From positions 64,501-128,500 of the forward strand of contig JAJEKV010000275.1 of assembly GCA_021234155.1 (NCBI GenBank): a DNA stretch of 64,000 bases, in the 5' to 3' direction. Of the stretch, positions 50,940-62,300 are shown in pieces. The notes under the pieces are model-generated. The model searched no databases and was not told where the DNA came from. It was given only the letters and a program-made list of their open reading frames with translations. Source of the stretch: Isoetes taiwanensis (Eukaryota; Streptophyta; Lycopodiopsida; Isoetales; Isoetaceae). The translations under genes and the position numbers were made by a program. Position 1 is the first letter of the stretch; each line of letters begins with the position of its first letter.

Positions 50940-51443
50940 TGTCATGAACCTTCGAGAAAACAAGCAAGATACGTGGAAAATACGCAATAAATATGGAAGA
51001 AACATGCCAAGATCGACAAAGAATCTGATATATGAACAGGAATCAAAAGTACAATTGCCTGAAAGCAAGCAGGAACACGAGACAGATGCCTAGAAGGCTC
51101 AAGGCAGACGTTGAACCGGAATGGTTCAACAAGAAGGAGATGCCTCCTTATATATCTAGGCCAACGGTCAGGATCATGCCACTCAATGGATGAGATCATG
51201 CCAAGTGTCGCGCATGCATGTAGGTTCTAGAATATTCTATAACCTCCTGGAAACAGCCCCGCATATGAGAAAGACATGAGGGAATATCTTTAACAAATAT
51301 TGGTAGTGCACTTGGCAAAGGTGTGTGACTCGCAATCGGAAGGTTGCGAGTTCAAATCCTGCCTTTTGCATTCTTGTGATGACCATCTTTTGTACATACG
51401 AGTTTAATGTTTGTATGATATGAAGTTCCATATGGTCGGCACA
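50940..51443 (-). repeat. 3' LTR
   Basis: 504 bp, about nine-tenths identical to the 5' LTR by eye. On the plus strand it opens TGTCATGAACCTTCGAGAAA and closes GGTCGGCACA. Confidence 0.9.
51301..51370 (+). other. tRNA-like sequence in the 3' LTR, antisense to the element
   Basis: TAGTGCACTTGG resembles an A box. GACTCGCAATCGG resembles an anticodon arm with CGC in the Ala anticodon position, and GCGAGTTCAAATCCTGC resembles a T arm with the B box GTTCAAATC. No acceptor stem pairs, so it is tRNA-derived rather than a working tRNA gene. It could act as an internal RNA polymerase III promoter. Confidence 0.6.
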
Positions 51444-51499
51444 CCATCCCCCTCCTACGACGGTGACGAGTCCTCGGAGCTGGGGCCGGAGTACCTAAA

Positions 51500-52961
51500 C
51501 TTGGCTTATCCGGGTAACATCGGTGAAATTCCGCAATTTTATCATGAGCATTAGTCAGATTCTCGACAGGCTCCCAGGTTGTATCACTTGACAAGTAACC
51601 TTTCCAATCGACAAAGTAATACAATCGTCGACGAAGAAATTTGGAGTCCAAAATCTCTCGAACCTCGAACTCCTCATGATCATTAATTTCTACTGGTGGT
51701 GGAGGTGGAGGAACGAGATCTGGGAAAGTATTGACTGTGTAGGGTTCCAATAGAGAAACATGAAATACTGGATGGAGTCGAACAGTTGAAGGAAGCTCGA
51801 ACCGAAATGCCGATCTGAGCCGTGATCCGGTAAGGACCAAGGCGACGATAGTCAAGCTTGTTGTAGGGACGTGAGGTAGGGAGGTCCTTAAGAAGAAGCC
51901 AAACAAGGTCACCAACGTGAAATTTAGGAATTCCTGCCAATGCAAATTGGCATAATGTCGATAGCGTCCCTGTGCTCGGTGAAGATGATGCTGAAGATCC
52001 GATTGAAAAGCTTGGAGTTTCTCAAGTCGAGACTCGGCACTAGGATTGACCGAGTCACCGCCAGCGACACTAAGGGACCAACGAGGATGCTGACCAGACT
52101 TCAAAAAGAACGAAATCTGGCCAGTGGAAGCATGTACTAAGTTATTATAGACAAACTCAGCTAATGGAAGATAACGACCCAATTGTCCTGCTGATAACTG
52201 ATAAAGCACTTTAAATATTGCTTCAGAGTCTGATTAGTGCGCTCTACCTGCCCATTACTTTTTGGATGATGACCAGGTGTCAGTGAGTAGTCGATATGCA
52301 ATAACTCCAAAAGCCGCTTCCAAAAACCTGCGACGAACTGCGGTCCACGATCACTGACGATAAGATCGAGCAAGCCGTGAAGTCTGACTACTTCACGAAG
52401 AAGAAGATCCGTTGTTCCCTCACTGGTGATGGTGATGTTGTAGGGAATAAAATGAGCCATCTTAGAGAAACGATCAACAACAACCATGATGGCATCATAA
52501 CCCCGAGAGACTGGCAGCTCCAGAGTAAAGTCTATAAAAATGCTTTTCCAAGGTCCATCTGGTACCGGCAGTGGCTGAAGAAGGCCATGAGGAAGATGCC
52601 TTGGAACCTTCGCGCGACAGCAGATGTCACAGGATTGAATAAAAGCTTCGACAGAGCGACGCATCCCAGGCCACCAATACTCTCGACTAATAAGTTCAAG
52701 AGTCTTGGCTACTCCAAAGTGTCTGGCCATAGGGGAATCATAGCAAGCCTAGAGAACCCGAAGCCTAGAAGCACCATCTGGCACATACAGAAGCCCATCT
52801 AGGACCTCAAAACAATCATAGTCTGATCGCATTTGCTGAGAAGATGATGCAGAGCCAAGGTGTGAGAATACATCTTGAGCCAATGGATCGGAGGGCAGAG
52901 ATGCTCGAACAGATTCCAACAAGGCCGTATCATGAGGCCTCTCGAACAAAGTGAGGGCCAT
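51500..52961 (-). pseudogene. Integrase and chromodomain region of the Ty3/gypsy element
   Basis: Minus strand. The integrase zinc-binding end (HFGVAKTLELISREYWWPGM...CDICCRAK, in two parts) lies at about 52730-52620. The core has IFIDFTLELP, LIVSDRGPQFVAGFW and HPKSNGQVERTNQTL, which supply the D-D-E triad. Then comes a C-terminal LGPYRI module near 51820 and a chromodomain at about 51690-51520 with FEVREILDSKFLRRRLYYF and VDWKGYLSSDTTWEP. Frame changes occur near 52175, 51940 and 51830. The frame runs over the polypurine tract into the 3' LTR. Confidence 0.9.
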
Positions 52962-52999
52962 AAGCTGGAACCGATTGGGCCCTAGAGTAACCTGTGATT

Positions 53000-54363
53000 G
53001 CTAATCAAATGCAGGATCACCTAGCTTGGGCTCAAGATAGGAGCGTCGAGACAAGGCATCAGGCTTCCCTTAGAGGGATCCAGGACGGTACTTGATCACA
53101 AAATCAATACAGGATAATACTTGAATATGCCACTGGACCTAGCGACAGTTGAGCACTCGAGCAGACTGAAACTTATTCTGGATTTTGATGATCTGTATAG
53201 ACTGTGACCTTATAAGAAGATCCCTCCAGGAAATGCCTCCACTCCTCGAAAGAATCCACTATCGCCAACAATCCTTGTCATAAATGGGATGGTTGATTTC
53301 AGCAGCCTGAAACTTCCGTGAATAATAGGCGATTGGATGCAATTCATGGTCGTCCCCCTCATGTGACAGAATCCCATCAAGAGCAAAATCAGAGCATTTG
53401 CTTCGACAACATATGGGTGCAAAGGATCTGCATGAGCAAGAACTGGCGCCATGGTAAAAGCATGCTTCAGAGTAATGAAAGCAGATTCTGCTTCCACACT
53501 CCATTCAAATGGCACGTCCTTAACCGTAAGGCATGTCAAAGGAAGGGAAATCTCCGAATAATCACGAATAAAACGCCGATAGAAATTGGCAAACCCAAGA
53601 AAACACTAAACATCTCGAATGGATGAGGGTGTTTGCCACTCTAAAATAGTGCTGACCTTTTTGGAATCCATAGAGACTCCATGTGGAGTGATATGATAGC
53701 CAAGGAACTCCACATTATTCGGCTCGAATTGACACTTCTCAAGTTTAACATATAACCCATGCTCGTGAAGCTTCTGAAGGACCTGTCGAACATGCCTCTC
53801 GTGTTCTTCGAGAGTAATAAATAAGAATATCATCCAAATAGATGATAACAAAAGTGTCTAAGAACTCTCAAAAGACAGAATACTGCTGGAGCATTGGTAA
53901 GTCCAAACGACATAATTGTGTACTCAAAATGGCCATAATGAGTACGAAAAGCTGTTTTCCACTCATCACCCTCCTAGATCCGGATAAGATTATAGGCACC
54001 CCGAAAAATAATGCGCACCTTGGAGTCACTCCAACAACTCTGGGATCAGAGGAAGCAGATACCGATCGGCACTGTGATTTTATTGAGGCCACTATAATCA
54101 ACGACCAGACGCAATGAATCATCCTTCTTTTTGACGAAGAAGATAGGCGCTCCAGCAGGGGACTGAGAATGTCGAATGAAACCAGTGGCTAGATTCTCTT
54201 CAATATAATCCCGCAAAATCTTCAACTCGGCGGGAGATAGACCATATATCGGACCATATGGCGGCACTGGGATGCAAATTAATAGGACACGATGATGCTC
54301 TGGGAGCTTGTTGGCCTTGACTTTGTCAAAAACATCAAAGTCACCATATTTATCTGGGAGCAT
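53000..54363 (-). pseudogene. Reverse transcriptase and RNase H region of the Ty3/gypsy element
   Basis: Minus strand. The RT opens near 54363 with GPIYGLSPAELKILRDYIEE, then SPAGAPIFFVKKKDDSLRLV. The catalytic YLDDIL box lies at about 53840-53823, just before a frame change. QVLQKLHEHGLYVKLEKCQF and EFLGYHITPHGVSMD follow. RNase H begins with [18 protein letters not shown] near 53505, then shifts frame. Not autonomous. Confidence 0.9.
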
Positions 54364-54445
54364 TGGGGCATACTTCAGTGATGCCGAGCTAGCCGACGGG
54401 TGAACCTGAATTTCAAATACTGAACTTGGATCTTGTCTTCCAGAT

Positions 54446-56002
54446 TTAATGAATTCGCGAAGAAAAATCTTCGAGATATGAAACTGAGGGCATGAAGAAG
54501 CCCCTACAGAAGCAAGAGCAGGAACATGAGCAGAAGCAGGAACAACTAGAACAGGAACTGGAGCAGGGACTGAAGCAAGAACTGGAGCAAGAACGGAGCA
54601 GAAACAGGAACTGGAACTGGAGCAAGAGCATGAGCAAGAGCAGGAGCAAGAGTAGAAACTGGAGCTGGAGCTGAAGCTGGAGTTGGAGCAGAGGCAAGAA
54701 TCGAATCAGAACATGGCACAAGAACAGGAACAACAAAGAGGGAATCAGGGACCCAGGTACTGCATAGATCGAAGTTGATGTTGGTGTAGAGACCTGAACT
54801 GCAGATGAACTGGAACTAGAACTAGAACCAGCAAACTGAAATGATCTAGTATGCCAATCAATCTGTGGGTTATGTAGTTCGAGACAGGGCAGACCCAAGA
54901 CTATTGGCGCATGTGGGCTAGCGATGAGATTGAAGGAAATACTATAAGAAACTCCCTTAAACAAAACTTGAAGAGGCGCAGTACATTCTGTGACACCTGA
55001 GGAGATATCCCGTCCATCAATCACTTCAACAGAATCGGGGCGCTCAATCTTGCTTCTAGGGATGGCGTGCTTACTAGCGAACGCACTATCCATAAAGCAA
55101 GCATTTGCGCCACAATCAAGTTGTGCCAATGCTTCCAATCTTCCAACCTCTGATTTCAATGATATAGAAATGAAGAATGCCTTGCTGACCGTATCTGATA
55201 GAATAAACATGTCGAAGAAGTGTGGAAGGAGTCTGAGAAAAGACGGCCAGTCGAGAGAGACTCCTACTACTCGGACCAGCCCCTGAAGTTTTCCGACTGA
55301 TTTGGGCGCTTCACAGGGCATCCACGAGCAATATGGTCAGGTCCTCCACAGTAGAGGCAAAGGTTAGCCTCTCTCTGACACTGCTTCTCAGCGGCAAATA
55401 AAAGTTCTCAAACTGCCCGATCAATCTGCATAGCCGAACCTACTGGATTCTACAGATGAGATCGAGGAAGACGTAGCTACAGGCGCTTGTGTGATTGGGA
55501 AGATCTGACTATATCTCTCTTGCCTACATTCGAAGAGCCGATTATCACATCGAACTGCAAATCTGATGGCTTCTTCCAAAGTCTGAGGATCCTCCATAGA
55601 CAACAGCATATCTTTGACATCCTCACGTACCCCCTTCGGAAACAATCTCGAAGTGCAACATCATCCCAAGCAGTATCTACCGCAATTTGACGAAATTCTG
55701 ATGCATATACTGAAGCTGGATGAGAGCCTTGTCTTAGATTGCAAAGTTTTGTAACTTCTGTGTGCTGATGATCGGTCTCTCTAAAGCATGCCTCGAGCTC
55801 TGCAGTGAAAGCAGCAAAATCTTGCAACTCTAGAGCTCCTTGTGAGGAGAGAACCAATCAGCCCAACTTGTTCCTGGGCCGTGGGATATCTATGAGGGTG
55901 GAGCTGGATCACAAGCCTGATCTGATTCAAAAAACCACAGAGCTTGGATTGAGTGCCGTCAAACTTCTCTGACAGGCTGGTCTTAGGCTCTGATAGCCTC
56001 AA
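54446..56002 (-). pseudogene. Gag and aspartic protease region of the Ty3/gypsy element
   Basis: Minus strand. The gag capsid region lies at about 56002-55480 (KLCNLRQGSHPASVYASEFR). A CCHC zinc knuckle CLYCGGPDHIARGC lies near 55360-55319. The retroviral-type protease has the active-site words QLDCGANACFMDS near 55120 (DCGA in place of the usual DSGA/DTGA) and the IVLGLPCLELHNP segment near 54890. A low-complexity linker follows at 54730-54490. Frameshifts split gag from protease. Confidence 0.85.
54490..54730 (+). repeat. GGAACTGGAGCA-type low-complexity repeat in the element's linker
   Basis: Roughly 25 variants of the 6-9 bp words GGAACT, GGAGCA and AGAACA, expanding a linker between protease and RT. 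Confidence 0.75.
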
Positions 56003-56209
56003 TCCAGAGCTAGAAGCATATTCATGTCAAGCAACACGTTCCTTAAGCTCTTTATTGTCCAACTGCAACTGCTGGCATACTTGAACAAGTTGTTGGACCT
56101 GCTGTAATAAAGTCAAAACCTCCTTTATAGATATAAAATCACCAAATATGAGCAATAAAATGCTTAGGATAAGAGCAAACAAGGACTAGTAAGGGATTCC
56201 GGTTTAAAC

Positions 56210-56727
56210 TGTCATGAACCTACGCGAAAACAAGGAAAATACGTGGAAAATACGGAAGAAATATGGAAGAAATAAGCCAAGATCGGCAAAGAATCTGATA
56301 TATGAATAGGAATCAAGAGTGCAATGGCCCGAAAACAAGCAGGAACACGAGACAGATGTCTAGAAGGCTCAAGATTGTCGTTGAATTAGAATGGTTCGAC
56401 AAGAAGGAGATGCCTCCTTATATATCTAGGCCAACGGTCAGGATCACGCTACTCCAATGGATGAGATCATGCCAAGTGTCGCGCATGCATGTAGGTTCTA
56501 GAATATTCTAGAACCTTCTGGAAACAGCCCGCATATGAGAAAGACATGAGGAAATATCTCTAACAAATATTGGTTGTGCACTTGGCAAAGGTGTATGACT
56601 TGCAATTGAAAAGTTGTGAGTTCAAATCTTGTCTTGTGCAACTACACTTTTGTATTCGTGTGACGACCATCTTTTGTACATACGAGTATAATGTTCGTAT
56701 GATACGAATATCTGTATGGTCGTCACA
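56210..56727 (-). repeat. 5' LTR
   Basis: 518 bp, pair of 50940-51443. On the plus strand it opens TGTCATGAACCTACGCGAAA and closes GTCGTCACA. Confidence 0.9.
56571..56640 (+). other. tRNA-like sequence in the 5' LTR, decayed by C-to-T/G-to-A changes
   Basis: Same structure as 51301-51370. Most differences are transitions, including CGC to TGC in the anticodon position and GCGAG to GTGAG in the T arm. Confidence 0.55.
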
Positions 56728-56732
56728 CATGT
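56728..56732 (+). repeat. Target site duplication CATGT, right
   Basis: Identical to 50935-50939. Confidence 0.85.
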
Positions 56733-59328
56733 GCTGGTGGACATGGCTTCAGTGGGATTACATGGATCATATATTCAAGAGATTATGGATAAGTGCACTC
56801 AGCTATGTCCTCAAATACTTCATTGGAATGTATCATAATATATCGTTGTACAGTTTATTAGTATGCTTCTTACTGCTGAGGTCTTTCCCTCGAGAACCCT
56901 TCAGGACGGGGTTTTTTTTAATCATGACAGCGATAAGTTTGTTGTGCTATTTGATTGGGTCCCATAGGTCTATTGATCTTATGGATGGTAAAAGTCTAAC
57001 CAATTCAATTCACTTTAACCGTATATTTTGCACTATTTCACTATATACATTTTAAGTTTCTTGGGAATCATTCAGATGCCTTAATCAAAATACCATGTAT
57101 TTTTATTGGCGAGTTTTGCATAGTAATCAAATACCTATATAACTATATAGATGCCCTTGATATTAGAATATGTCAGAAATTCAAATTTTACAAAAACCCT
57201 CCATGAGTTTTAAATTTTGTCTATCTGTACAATAATGAACTTCTGTATGAATCCTTTTGGTCCTTGAACAGCCATGAGATTTCCTGGTTGCTGGGGGCAA
57301 CATTTACAGATAAATTTAAAATTGGACAAAGGGTTTCAGAATCAGATCTTGTCACAAAGAGATATTCTCGCAACCCCTGACCCTTTTTTTTATAGTTGAC
57401 AATAGTTAATCCCCCCCCTCCAATTATTTGGGTGCATATTGGTATGACGCTCGAACAATCGTACAAATATCCTAAGTGATTGCAAAACTGAGACCCCTTT
57501 TCTAGTATACAACAGGACTGTTAAGCCTTCTAGCCCATGCTCTTTTGCTTTTGCTCACTACTTGGGTTTCTGTATTTGTATTCTATCATTGTACCATATC
57601 ACCTTCAATTTCTTTGCATATTCTTTGTGTATTTTCTAGTGCATTCCTCTTGTTTTCTTCTAGGTTGATGGAGATCTCCACTGGTACCTGAGGATGTTGA
57701 ATATGTACATGTGTACATTGAAAATATAGTTCAATTATTTTAAGATTTAAAATTTGTGTCCAAAACTTTAGCATGCTGAGAAGAAGAAGAAGCAATTTTT
57801 ACATCATACCATAGTGGCAGCATCCGGTTAGACATATGACTCACACACCACACCAACGTTACTTTATTTGGTCATGCCCCCAACCACTTTATATTGAATG
57901 TGACTGTGGATAGTCTCGAACTCAAGACATATTTGTTCTACAACTAGTTTGTTACCACTACACAAAAGTGAAAGCTATCATTTGAAAAAATAAAACTGGC
58001 TAGCAATTTCAAATTGAACAATGTGGTAATGATGTTAGGTACTTTACCATCGTTCAATCAATCAAACAAAGGAAATTCGCTCTCTCTTCCTTACTTGGCA
58101 GTCAATCAACTTAGCTTTATTCTAAATACAACAAGATGATGTTATGACAAGACAGGGAATGGAAAAGAACCCATTTCAACTCTTCTAAGCCGGATATGGA
58201 ATGTGCACATTCCCATTCTCTGGTATTCTTAAATAGAATAGGAGTATCTAAGAATTGCTAAGAAATTATCTAAATAAGGATCCAAGCCTTCAAATAGTCT
58301 GTATTTCTTTGTTTTATTCTGTATCGTGTTTATCCTTTATCGTGTTTCTATTCTATTCTATTCATCTATCTATCTTTAGTAAGACACTTTCACTCATATT
58401 AGATTCTTGAATACCAAAAAAAATGCATGCTGCATTTAAGTGGAGAAACACAAAGCCTTCATATACTAATATTGCAACGAAGCATATGATGGTTGGAGAA
58501 ATGTTATGCCCAAGGAGACAACTAGAAGGAAGCGATATTTAACAGTCATGCGTGCATTCAGTTACGCTAAATGATTTTCTGAGATATATAGACTATCTTA
58601 CACAAATGAACACTTTCCCTTTGGGTTTTAAACCTATCTTTCATCTTATTGTACTGATTGTTAATGAAATTTATCTCTCGTCCTTATATTAAAGAACAGA
58701 AAGCCTTTAAAATATTGTAAGATCAATTGTTATGATTTAAAACCTCAATAGTAAGATCACAGAGAAGGTTGAGAGTGTGCAAAAGTCATGACGCAAAACA
58801 AATAATTTGATGTCTATTTAATACACAAGGTAGAAAAGATTTAGCTGTCTTGAGAGTATATTATTTAATTTGTTGAAGTTATATAAGTATTGCAATAGAT
58901 AACTGAGCTAATTAGAGACCTAACATCAAAGAAATATGACATCAAAGATTACATCTAATTGTGGGTCATGTAGCGCGCGAGTCATGAGATTGCATGACAC
59001 ATTAGCTTTCTACTTTGACAACCAACAAAAATAAACCACTTGACATAGATAGCACACCAGACCAATTGCAACCACAAAACCTTGTCAAGCATACATGTCA
59101 AATCTTACTTATATAAAAAAAAGAAGAATTGCTTCTTCTTTTAGTATGGGGCATTGCATCTCAGGCATCTCGGCATTATCTAATGGCATCCCGCCATAGG
59201 ACCAGTTTCACGTCTAGGTGCACACTAATACCCATGTGCTGATTTTTAGATAGCTTTTAATCCGACACGTTTGCATTTGCACCTTTGCACTCCGCTCGCA
59301 TAGCCTGCATTCTCGCCTCCCAATCAAA
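56733..59328. other. Unassigned sequence up to CAT copy 2
   Basis: The first 100 bp may continue the LINE remnant interrupted by the gypsy element. The rest holds no recognised gene, only short TTCTA and ATCT runs (58350-58375). The final few hundred bases are the promoter and 5' UTR region of CAT copy 2. Confidence 0.4.
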
Positions 59329-62300
59329 ATGCTGCGTAAAATACTCCGGCGGAAGCAGCCCAATGTTTCCTTAATTGGTCGAGGCAATGGAGCTAAACTT
59401 TCAAAGGAGCTCGGACTTCTTCAGCTCATTGCAATTGGTACCCGATCTATGTCTCATTCTCTTATTCTGATGTATCATTTTCTTATTCTGTAATAAGAAT
59501 CAATAGCATGATTTACAAGAATGCACATTTTTTTTGCAATGCACTTATTTTTTGCATTATGCTTATCTATCAGTTCACATAAGCCTCATACAGAATCAAA
59601 TTATCAAAGTATTGTTAATCTTAATTCTGTGCTGCGGTTTGTTTCTAGTGTAAATAATGCGATGGACAGCAAGCAATCTTCGTAGTGTTGAATGTGGTGT
59701 TGACAAAGCTCTGTTTTTTTATGGGTTTTAAGGGGTTTAACACATAAATGCAGGTGCTGGCACAACCATTGGAGCTGGTATTTTTATCCTGGCTGGGACA
59801 GTTGCGCGGGAGAAAACAGGGCCTGCTCTGCCTATCTCATTCGTTATTGCAGGTTTAGCTGCAGCATTATCGGGACTTTGTTATGCCGAGCTTGCTAGTC
59901 GTTTCCCTTCTGCAGGCAGTGCATATCATTACGCACATACATGCCTTGGAGAAGGGTAATTTTCTCCCATACAAATTTTAATTATATTAATTTATTTAGC
60001 AGAAATCAATAATATTGATTTATTTAGCTTGCGGATCTACGATTAAAGAATAAAACATTTTTTAACATCTCAGACTTGCATGGCTTGTTGGTTGGGCACT
60101 TCTTCTTGAATACACAGTAACTGGGGCAACTGTGGCAAGAGGCATTTCTCCAAATCTGGTATACTTTAGCACTTTTTAAGCTCTTCCAATTGTACTTCGC
60201 ATACACATGCAAGATTGTTTTTTTTAGTGGGACATTGTGGGGGTTCACCTCTCCTGTCAATGTGAAGCCATTAAAATGTTGTTTTCTTATAAATTAAGGC
60301 ATGGATGGCCTAAAAAGACTAAGGTGAACAGAGCTAATGTGCTGCCATTCTCCTGTGGGCCAAGTCGGTATCTCTCCAATTCATTGTTATTGTCGTCCAT
60401 CATAGGTCACAGAGGTCACTGTCATTCATGCCATTGACATTAAATTGCTGCTACACTCTTCTGGACTGCTTCCAATTAGGAGCATGAACAAACAATGGCC
60501 CTCTGCATTTCTTTAGAGAGATTCAAAATTTATATACCGTGGCATGAGAACACAATGCCCTGGACTTCGAAGAAGTCAGTTAATTCGTAGCCTTAGTTTT
60601 GCATGATTGAGATACTTCACCTTCGTTTCATTATCTTGCCCTTGAGAATTGCCTATAATGTCTATATTTAGTAAGTGATTGACTACCTAGTTTCCAGATT
60701 CTTTAGCAAGAATGTGATGAACGCCCCTACTATTTCTGATGATAATGGCACCAAGTTGATGCAGTAGGAAGGAGACTATTTCATGGCATACGATATGGCA
60801 ATTGCCTGGGTCTATACAAAGAAAATCTGTGTGGTAAATGGTGCTTTTGGAGGCTCTAGAAGTTTTCCCTGTAGGGAATCTCTAATTGTGGGTTGAGATC
60901 CCACTGTCTATACTAAACTTGGTAGGGACCATATTATTTTTCGTCTTTGAGAGTGTATGTAATAATTTAAGGCGATTTAAAGAAGTCTGCCCTGGTTAGT
61001 TGCTGTATCTAACATAAATGCATTACTTATCTTCAATTTGTTGCATATGACAATCTCTGTTCTCTTGGCAAGCCAAACCACCTCCCTCCCTCAAATTTTC
61101 ATTTGCTCGTGACTGGCCTTTTCTCATGGGCATGAAGTCAGGGAAAGACTATATATCTGGGGTTCATGACCACCCCTACTGATATATATATGTCCCATAA
61201 GCTGTTAAAACCTCCATTGAAGAACAGGTCTGCCAATCCAATGAAATTTTTAAATTGATTGTGCATGATACTAAGGGCATGTAGCACTAACTTAATGGCT
61301 TCCTGAGGGATGTGACAGAGTAGTGGTTGGGTGTTGTGGACTTTATGTTAATGATAATGTGGCACCAAATTTGAAGAGAACTAATCTGCAATGTGATCAT
61401 TGTTATTTTGACGAACATGTCCAGGCGCTTCTCCAACAGTCGTCCCATTTCGTGCACTCAAACCACTGAAATCAACTCCAGATATCTTCCCTATGCCAGT
61501 ATCTCGGGATATTTGTGGAGATTCTAGTAGATGAGTCTGGGTTTATACTATGAAAGTAAAATCTGCTCTTGCCGAGTTCAATCAATTTCAGCCAGTCCAT
61601 TGTGCTTGTGCAGAAAGGACTAATAATCCTTCTGGATGTCTTTGCTAATAAGGAGCCCATCAAACTGATGAGAAGGATTCCCTGCCATTATCTGTTCAAA
61701 GAGCTTTTACTTGAGTGCCAAAACTGCCTCCACTAAAGCAGTGACTTTGTTTTAGTGACCTCAATAATAGGTCTACTACAGGAACGTCTGTTACTTCATT
61801 ATTTTCGTACTTGAGTTCCAAGAATGCTCAATCTGACACACTTCATTGTGAGATTAGTGCAGTTGTGCATCTGTTAGATCTGAGTGAATTGCACTTGAAG
61901 AGAATGAATAAAAATAGAATACAGAGGTGGGCTCTTCGAAAAACTGTACTCTAACCACCCACAAAACCTGAGAATAGAAGCTAAGTACACAGGAAAGAAA
62001 TGAATCTAAGCATGGCCTACAGGTGAGGAAGATAGAGATGCACAAAATCTCAATTTAGAATACCTTAATAATGTTTTTATTTTGGTCGAAATAGATTTGC
62101 ACATCTAAGTTTCAGGCATATTTATTATCAGGCACTTTTGATTGGCGGGGCAGAAAATTTGCCACAATGGCTGGTTCGTAGACCCCTTTTTGGAACAGGA
62201 ATTATCATTGACCCATGTGCTGGTATTGTAGTTATCCTTGTATCGGGGCTGCTTTGCTTGGGAATAAAAGAGGTGGGTTGTACTCAAATTCTCTGTAATC

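Larger units (their letters stand above)
50940..56727 (-). mobile_element. Ty3/gypsy chromovirus-type LTR retrotransposon, complete structure, decayed coding
   Basis: A 5,788-bp element on the minus strand with LTRs of 504 and 518 bp, both TGT...ACA, and a perfect CATGT duplication. A polypurine tract (AGGAGGGGGATGG on the minus strand, 51456-51444) abuts the 3' LTR. The sequence after the 5' LTR starts GTTTAAACCGG and shows no TGG-type tRNA primer site. Order: gag with CCHC knuckle, protease, RT, RNase H, integrase, chromodomain. This is the Ty3 order, and the C-terminal chromodomain marks a chromovirus, a group that targets heterochromatin. Frames are broken at many points, so it is not autonomous. 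Confidence 0.92.

Noticed and set aside
51301-51370. Functional tRNA-Ala(CGC) gene
   Set aside because: No acceptor stem pairing, imperfect D and T stems, lies inside an LTR. Kept only as a tRNA-like sequence.
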